Shown in pieces: positions 7,437 through 11,555 of a stretch of 11,555 nucleotides of DNA (position 1 is the first letter of the stretch; the number at the start of each line of letters is the position of its first letter). The notes below the pieces were generated by a model. The model was not told where the DNA came from. It was given only the letters and a program-made list of their open reading frames with translations, and made no database searches. This DNA is from Bacillota bacterium (GTDB taxonomy: Bacteria; Bacillota; Clostridia; Oscillospirales; Acutalibacteraceae), in assembly GCA_023417635.1 (NCBI GenBank), contig JAEZFF010000089.1, positions 1 through 11,555 of the forward strand, written 5' to 3'. Position numbers and translations under genes: made by a program.

Positions 7437-7465
7437 TTGAAATTCGGAATGGGGTATGCTATGCT
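7437..7465 (+). promoter_or_regulatory. Extended -10 promoter for the plus-strand glycosyltransferase
   Basis: TTGAAA (7437-7442, 5 of 6 matches) is followed after 17 nt by TATGCT (7460-7465, 4 of 6) with TGC directly before it, an extended -10. Transcription would begin near 7472, with a leader of about 24 nt carrying GGAG (7483-7486) before the ATG at 7496. Confidence 0.65.
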
Positions 7466-7473
7466 TGTAGCAT
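7456..7473. promoter_or_regulatory. Perfect dyad over the plus-strand -10 and start site (candidate operator)
   Basis: ATGCTA (7456-7461) and TAGCAT (7468-7473) are perfect 6-bp inverted arms around 6 bp. They cover the -10 box and predicted transcription start of the divergent promoter. The sequence differs from the dyad at 7346-7365, so if both are operators they probably bind different regulators. Confidence 0.35.
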
Positions 7474-7495
7474 TGAAAAAATGGAGTGATTCTGG

Positions 7496-8752
7496 ATGAA
7501 AAACTGCCTTGTGTTTTTGACAAAAACCTTCCCATTCGACACGGGGGAAGAATTTATTGCGAACGAGCTTCCGGCACTTTCGCGGGAATTTGAAAAAATA
7601 TTTCTTCTGCCTACCTCAGTCGCGGAACACGCAGTACAAACCCGAAAAGTGCCGGAAAACACTGTTGTATGCCCGATCCGCGCATCAGCAGTTTTGCAGG
7701 AGCTGAAGCCGCTTGCCGCCCGGTACTTTTTCAGCCTGCCGCAGGAATACAAAAGCCAACAGGAAAGCCTTGCCGTTGGGCATTCGCCGAAACGCCGGGC
7801 CTTCCTCTGCTATTTTGCCGCTAAGGGAACTGTGGTTGCGCAAAAAGCGGCCGCTCTGCTGAAAGATGCCGGGCTGAACGAATGCGGTGGTGTGACATTC
7901 TACAGCTACTGGCTTTACGACACAGCGCTGGCCGCCCTGAAGCTGAAAACCGCGTGCAAAGCGGAAAAGCGCCTTGCCTTCAGCCGCGCCCACCGCTACG
8001 ATCTTTACCCTGAACACAGCCGCTTCGGTTACCTGCCCCTGCGGAATTATCTGCTGAAAGGCCTTGACGGCGTTTTCCCATGTTCGGAGGATGGAAGTGT
8101 TTGCCTGAAAAAGGCCTGCCCGGAGTATACTGCAAAAATCCACACAGCCTACCTCGGAACAAAAGATTTTGGCACAGGCCCGTCCAGCACAACGGGAGTG
8201 TTCCACATTGTAAGCTGCTGCCACATTTCGCCTGTCAAGCGTGTTGAACTTCTGGCGCAGGCACTGGGCAAACTTTCCGGCAGCGGCCTGCAACTGAAAT
8301 GGACTCACTGCGGCGGAGGCGACGGTCTGGAAGCACTGAAGAGCTATGCAAAAGAAAACCTTACCTTTCTGGATGCAGAGCTGCCCGGTGAAGTGGCGAA
8401 TGATCGTCTGATGGAACTTTACCACAGCACTCCTGTCGATTTGTTCGTTAATACAAGCAGCTCGGAAGGCCTTCCCGTCAGCATTATGGAGGCCTGCTCC
8501 TTCGGAATTCCTGCGCTTGCTACGGATGTAGGGGGCACATCGGAAATCGTACGGGATGGTGAAAACGGCTTCCTTCTGAAGCCAGATTTCACTGTGGAAG
8601 CGCTGGCGAAAAAGGTTGAGCAAATCTGCCGCATGACAAAAGAAGAACGGAATTCCCTGCGTTCTGCTTCCCGCAGAATTTGGGAAGAAAATTTTAATGC
8701 AGAGAAAAATTACGCCCATTTTGCGAAAAGAATTGACGCACTGCAGGATTGA
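7496..8752 (+). CDS. Glycosyltransferase family 4 (GT-B fold)
   Basis: A 418-residue cytosolic retaining glycosyltransferase. The N-terminal domain opens CLVFLTKTFPFDTGEEFIANEL, with the aromatic-Pro-x-x-x-GEEF pattern seen in capsule and exopolysaccharide GT4 enzymes. SYWLYDTALAA (137-147) and FSRAHRYDLYPE (162-173) follow. The donor domain begins near 234 with FHIVSCCHISPVKRV (236-250). It continues with the glycine loop HCGGGDG (271-277), the E-x7-E motif EGLPVSIME (Glu324 and Glu332), DVGGTSEIV (344-352) and GENGFLL (355-361). GGAG lies 9 nt before the ATG. It is the only plus-strand gene in the window, divergent from the other glycosyltransferase operon and convergent with DUF4363, so it is a single-gene unit. 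It does not share the C-terminal module of the paralogous pair. Donor and acceptor unknown. Confidence 0.93.
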   Translation: MKNCLVFLTKTFPFDTGEEFIANELPALSREFEKIFLLPTSVAEHAVQTRKVPENTVVCPIRASAVLQELKPLAARYFFSLPQEYKSQQESLAVGHSPKRRAFLCYFAAKGTVVAQKAAALLKDAGLNECGGVTFYSYWLYDTALAALKLKTACKAEKRLAFSRAHRYDLYPEHSRFGYLPLRNYLLKGLDGVFPCSEDGSVCLKKACPEYTAKIHTAYLGTKDFGTGPSSTTGVFHIVSCCHISPVKRVELLAQALGKLSGSGLQLKWTHCGGGDGLEALKSYAKENLTFLDAELPGEVANDRLMELYHSTPVDLFVNTSSSEGLPVSIMEACSFGIPALATDVGGTSEIVRDGENGFLLKPDFTVEALAKKVEQICRMTKEERNSLRSASRRIWEENFNAEKNYAHFAKRIDALQD

Positions 8753-8776
8753 CGTGCAAATAGCACTGGCAAACGT

Positions 8777-8810
8777 GAAGAAGGGACTGTTTTGCAGCAG
8801 CCCCTTCTTC
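8777..8810. terminator. Hairpin between convergent genes (probable bidirectional terminator)
   Basis: GAAGAAGGG (8777-8785) and CCCTTCTTC (8802-8810) form a perfect 9-bp stem around a 16-nt loop. It begins 25 nt after the plus-strand glycosyltransferase stop and 10 nt after the DUF4363 stop on the minus strand. Downstream on the plus strand is T-rich but lacks a continuous T-run, and none follows on the minus strand, so efficiency is uncertain. Confidence 0.6.
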
Positions 8811-8819
8811 TGTATTTGC

Positions 8820-9200
8820 TTATAAAATATTTTGTAAGTTTGGAATTTCCGATTCGTTTAAATAGGAAATCTGAACAAGGCCACGGTCACATTCCGAAAG
8901 GAAAGAATCGTCGGCGCCTTCCTTACAGAGAGCCGGCAGAAGGGCCAGCGTCTGGTCTATTTCCTCCAGCTGGCTGTGTATCATATAAGTGCACAGTGCC
9001 TGGTGCGCATTCTTCCAATCCTGCGAAGCTTTCAGGCTCAGCGTATACGCGGCCGCCGAGTCACCTCTTTCTTCTGCTTTCTTTGCCATTGTGACCGTCT
9101 GTGCCATCTGTGCTGTCACATCCTGTGTGTGGCGCAGCCCAATGATGCAAATGGTCAGGCTGATGGCAGCTAAAATAACAGCCGCCCATATTCGCTTCAT
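8820..9200 (-). CDS. DUF4363 family protein
   Basis: A 126-residue protein with one N-terminal hydrophobic segment (5-22, AAVILAAISLTICIIGLR region) after a short Lys/Arg start. This suits a membrane anchor or signal peptide with the rest outside the cell. The remainder is predominantly helical. The conserved core DWKNAHQALCTYMIHSQLEEID (61-82) resembles DUF4363, a family of unknown function found mainly in Clostridia and Bacilli. Its start overlaps the DUF421 stop by 4 bp (ATGA), so the two are translationally coupled and probably interact in the membrane, which is inference. The ribosome site is GGATGGAG just upstream, inside DUF421. No enzymatic motif is visible. Confidence 0.8.
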   Translation of the reverse strand: MKRIWAAVILAAISLTICIIGLRHTQDVTAQMAQTVTMAKKAEERGDSAAAYTLSLKASQDWKNAHQALCTYMIHSQLEEIDQTLALLPALCKEGADDSFLSECDRGLVQISYLNESEIPNLQNIL

Positions 9201-9874
9201 GCTGCTCCATCCTTTCGAACAATGAAGAAATCGCCGGCAGCATTGGCCGTCATCAAGAAAACTTCCGAAAGCTCTATGCTCTGATTCTCCAGCACGTCAG
9301 ACACCCATTTTCGGTCCTGGCGGCAGAGCGCCAAAGACAAATCTGAGATTTTGCCGTCGCTTACTACAACCGCTTCAAGACCCTTATCCGGCTGCACAAC
9401 ATTCAGGGACTCCGCGGTTGGCTGCGCTTTTTCCGGCTTTTTAATGACGCTGATTTTTCCGTTCGTTTCCACAATGGCATAGGCGATATCTTCGATACTG
9501 AAAACATCTTTCTGACGCAGCTGCTCAAAAAGGTCTTCCGTTGTCATACGCAGGCGCGCCATCTCGCTCTGCTGAACTTTTCCGTCGTAAATTACAATAA
9601 TAGGCCTTCCACAGATAGCCCGGCGGAAGTGAGGAAATTTCAGCATGGCGCAGGACACCGCCATTTCGCCGATAACCAGCACTGCAATCGGAATAAGGCC
9701 GCTGAGGAGGGGCTGGCCGCTGTCCTGCATTGGTATGGCGGCCAGGTTTGAAATCAGCAGCGTAACTACAAGTTCGCTCGTCTGCATTTCGCTGATTTGC
9801 CGTTTGCCCATAAGGCGCACGGCTGCTATGACAACGGCATACAGCAAAATAGTACGAATAAAAGAGATTGCCAT
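9197..9874 (-). CDS. DUF421 (YetF/YdfS-type) membrane protein
   Basis: A 225-residue membrane protein. Hydrophobic segments lie near 4-20, 34-48 and 58-76. The diagnostic stretch MGKRQISEMQTSELVVTLL spans 22-40. It is followed by the soluble region with RPIIVIYDGKV (90-100), TTEDLFEQLRQKDVFSIEDIAYAI and NGKISVIKK (138-146), the typical DUF421/YetF C-terminal domain. The molecular function is unknown. Bacillus homologs are membrane proteins, some linked to spores. Length is normal for the short form. AGGTG is 8 nt before the ATG, with GGAG nearer. It is coupled to DUF4363, a pairing I recall as recurrent in Clostridia. It lies downstream of a strong terminator, so it needs its own promoter between 9875 and 9945; none there is convincing. 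Confidence 0.9.
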   Translation of the reverse strand: MAISFIRTILLYAVVIAAVRLMGKRQISEMQTSELVVTLLISNLAAIPMQDSGQPLLSGLIPIAVLVIGEMAVSCAMLKFPHFRRAICGRPIIVIYDGKVQQSEMARLRMTTEDLFEQLRQKDVFSIEDIAYAIVETNGKISVIKKPEKAQPTAESLNVVQPDKGLEAVVVSDGKISDLSLALCRQDRKWVSDVLENQSIELSEVFLMTANAAGDFFIVRKDGAA

Positions 9875-9945
9875 TACTCCATCACCTGCAGTTTAGTATG
9901 CTGTGATTTCATCTGTCTATGCGTTTTAAAGAAATACACCACAGC

Positions 9946-9981
9946 AAAAAGGGTTTCTGCCATTTCAGGCAGAAACCCTTT
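9946..9981 (-). terminator. Intrinsic terminator of the Wzc-like operon
   Basis: AAAGGGTTTCTGCC (9948-9961) and its exact inverse GGCAGAAACCCTTT (9968-9981) form a perfect 14-bp stem with a 6-nt loop. On the minus strand the stem ends in a run of five T (9950-9946). It starts 24 nt after the stop of the gene ending at 10006. It should separate that gene from DUF421. Confidence 0.88.
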
Positions 9982-10005
9982 GTTTATTGCTGCTATGCAC
10001 CTGTT

Positions 10006-11268
10006 TCAGACATCCGTAATAACAAAACCTGCTACTATTCCGCCAGCTTCCGCGACACTGCGCAGGGAGTCATGCAGGACTTTATAGGAAGTAGTGCCGT
10101 ACTGGGCCGTAAGCACAACAGCCTGTGCAGCTGCGGCAATGCTCTCAAGGTCCGGGTACTCGCTTTCCGACGGAGCCGAAACGATAATGTAATCGAACTG
10201 TTCTCCAGCCTCCGCTTTCAGCTTTGCAAAGCTCTTTGCGAGCAAATCAGCTGGGTTGGCCTTTTCTGCATTCCCTGCTGCAACAAGGTTCAAGCCCTCA
10301 TAGCCCGGAACTTCAGAAACTGCTTCAGGAAGGGAGGCAGAGCCGCTCAAAACATCATTGAGTGTTTTTGCCGGCTGGACTTTAAATCTTTCCGCAAGTG
10401 CCGGTTCCCGCAGGTTTGCATCCACAGCAAGAACTTTTTTACCGGCGCCTGCCAAAGCTGCGGCGAAACCGGCTGCCGTTTCCGCTCCGCCGCTGTCTTT
10501 TCCTGCGCTTGCAATCATAAAGCATTTTGCGGTTCCGCACTGGTGAAGCGCAACGGCACGCAGTTTACGGAAAGCATCCTCATATTCTGTGCCGCGCTTG
10601 TCATGTGGAACCTCACCGAGGAGCTTCGTCTTCATGTTTTCTTCCGCAAAGCGCGCATTGCGCACAGAGCGGTCGCTCAAAACGCAAATGAGGCCATAGC
10701 AGACATAAATGATAAAGCCAAGAATCAAGCCCAGTATTCCTGCTTTCACCATAGATGACTTCTTAGAGCTGAACTGCACCGGCTGTGCCTTGTCCGTAAT
10801 GACTGCCGTCAGTTTCGGCGAGGAAAACTGCTGCGTAATTTCTTCCCCAAGTATCTGTGCGGCTGTGTCTGAGATTTGAGCCGCATGGCCTCCATCTGCC
10901 GTCTGAACCGTTAACTTGATAACCGGTGCGCCGTTCATCTGTTCGCCGGAAATCTTACTGATGCTGCCCTTGTCGAGATGAAGGCGTTCCGCAGTCTTTT
11001 CGACCAAATCATTGGAACCAGCTTGTGCAACCGCCGTGGACACACGAATACCAAGTATTCCAGAATACTGCTGGCGGTAATCGGCATCCGCATTTTCCGG
11101 TATTTCGCAGGAAAGGGTCAGCGTTGTGTTGGCTGAGTAGGAAAAGTGCAGAAATTTCAGTGGCAGAAGGCCGCAGACGATACCAAAGGCAAGAACCACA
11201 AGAAGAAACTTCACACGGTTTCGCTTGAAAAAGTGCATGATTTCTGAAAAGCTGATAAACAGTTCCAT
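10006..11268 (-). CDS. Wzc/CapAB-like polysaccharide co-polymerase with degenerate BY-kinase domain
   Basis: A 420-residue fusion of a Wzz-type chain-length module and a bacterial tyrosine-kinase domain. Transmembrane segments at about 20-40 and 173-197 flank an extracellular region of about 130 residues. The cytoplasmic kinase-like domain starts with the EDAFRKLR signature (230-237) and has Walker A' VLAVDANLREP (279-289), retaining Asp283. The Walker A segment ASAGKDSGGAET (253-264) has Ala262 where the P-loop lysine belongs and Glu263 in place of Ser. Walker B reads DYIIVSAPS (359-367), with Ser364 replacing Asp. The protein ends at GFVITDV with no C-terminal tyrosine cluster. It probably regulates chain length or assembly without kinase activity. 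AGGAGG lies 7 nt before the ATG. The upstream glycosyltransferase ends 14 nt earlier, so the two are cotranscribed. Confidence 0.9.
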   Translation of the reverse strand: MELFISFSEIMHFFKRNRVKFLLVVLAFGIVCGLLPLKFLHFSYSANTTLTLSCEIPENADADYRQQYSGILGIRVSTAVAQAGSNDLVEKTAERLHLDKGSISKISGEQMNGAPVIKLTVQTADGGHAAQISDTAAQILGEEITQQFSSPKLTAVITDKAQPVQFSSKKSSMVKAGILGLILGFIIYVCYGLICVLSDRSVRNARFAEENMKTKLLGEVPHDKRGTEYEDAFRKLRAVALHQCGTAKCFMIASAGKDSGGAETAAGFAAALAGAGKKVLAVDANLREPALAERFKVQPAKTLNDVLSGSASLPEAVSEVPGYEGLNLVAAGNAEKANPADLLAKSFAKLKAEAGEQFDYIIVSAPSESEYPDLESIAAAAQAVVLTAQYGTTSYKVLHDSLRSVAEAGGIVAGFVITDV

Positions 11269-11282
11269 TGGAGAACCTCCTA

Positions 11283-11555
11283 TTAATTTCCCTGATTTGC
11301 AGCGCCCGCAAAATCAAGCACGCGCTTCATAATAATTTTCCAGTCGTAATGATCTTTGGCAAACTGCCGTTCTTTTGCCGGAAGGTCTGCGTCACTGCGG
11401 CAGTTTTCCACAAATTGAACGACATCCTCTATCTGAACCGGGGAAGCGTCATTTGGTATTTTAAGCGTAAACGGCGCATCTGCCGGAAGAGTATCCTCAT
11501 AAGCATAAACAAATGGGATTCCCGCCGCACAGTATTCACGCGACTTGAGCGGCGA
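11283..11555 (-). CDS. Divergent glycosyltransferase-like protein, C-terminal 90 residues
   Basis: The open frame enters from the right edge and ends with TAA at 11285-11283, so the start and N-terminal domain are missing. Visible motifs are CAAGIPFVYAYED near the edge, PFTLKIPND, and a terminal HYDWKIIMKRVL. These align with the last 90 residues of the gene at 6094-7275 at about 42 positions with one gap, so the two are paralogs of one glycosyltransferase-like family. The gene is followed after 14 nt by the Wzc-like co-polymerase, whose AGGAGG ribosome site begins directly after the stop codon. That placement makes a role in polysaccharide assembly likely. Substrate and fold class cannot be determined from this fragment. 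Confidence 0.8.
   Translation of the reverse strand, partial: SPLKSREYCAAGIPFVYAYEDTLPADAPFTLKIPNDASPVQIEDVVQFVENCRSDADLPAKERQFAKDHYDWKIIMKRVLDFAGAANQGN

Noticed and set aside
7685..8719. Long minus-strand open frame (344 codons) opposite the plus-strand GT4 gene
   Set aside because: Its translation shows no family motif, while the plus strand encodes a complete GT4 with E-x7-E, a ribosome site and a promoter. It is an antisense shadow.
9875..9945. Possible promoter for DUF421 (TAGACA with TACTAA)
   Set aside because: The spacer is 15 nt and the -10 match is poor, so I did not list it as a feature.
9919..10758. Plus-strand open frame (279 codons) starting in the terminator region
   Set aside because: It runs through the terminator hairpin and antisense to the co-polymerase, and has no recognisable domain.

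Overview
The window looks like chromosomal DNA of a Gram-positive anaerobe of the Bacillota, most likely class Clostridia (Oscillospiraceae-like). The basis is the DUF421/DUF4363 membrane pair, AGGAGG-type ribosome binding sites, tight ATGA-coupled operons and intermediate GC content. This placement is inference; no rRNA or other marker gene is present. Coding density is high. The longest gene-free stretch is about 220 bp (7276-7495), and no tRNA, rRNA, CRISPR array or mobile element was seen.

Left block, minus strand (1-2322): a tRNA-modification operon transcribed from a near-consensus promoter (2355-2383). It runs nucleoside phosphorylase-like protein, then MnmA (tRNA 2-thiouridylase), then a NifS/IscS-type cysteine desulfurase cut by the left edge. 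The desulfurase probably supplies the sulfur that MnmA puts into U34 of tRNA.

Middle block, minus strand (2414-7275): an MFS transporter and three glycosyltransferases. In transcription order they are a divergent GT-B-like enzyme, a GT2 enzyme, a GT4 enzyme and the MFS protein. A strong extended -10 promoter at 7353-7381 fires into this block. Divergent from it, a fourth glycosyltransferase (GT4, plus strand, 7496-8752) has its own promoter. Both promoters carry a perfect dyad over the -10 element, so the intergenic region may be a regulated switch for surface polysaccharide synthesis.

Right block, minus strand (8820-11555): a truncated glycosyltransferase at the right edge, paralogous to the one at 6094-7275, precedes a Wzc/CapAB-like polysaccharide co-polymerase. 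The co-polymerase's tyrosine-kinase domain has lost its Walker A lysine and its Walker B aspartate. A strong hairpin terminator ends that unit. Next come DUF421 and DUF4363 membrane proteins overlapping by 4 bp, which converge on the plus-strand glycosyltransferase across a second hairpin.

Overall this is a capsule/exopolysaccharide or wall-glycan locus next to a housekeeping tRNA-thiolation operon. The least ordinary items are the degenerate BY-kinase, the paralogous pair of divergent glycosyltransferases and the dyad-bearing divergent promoters.
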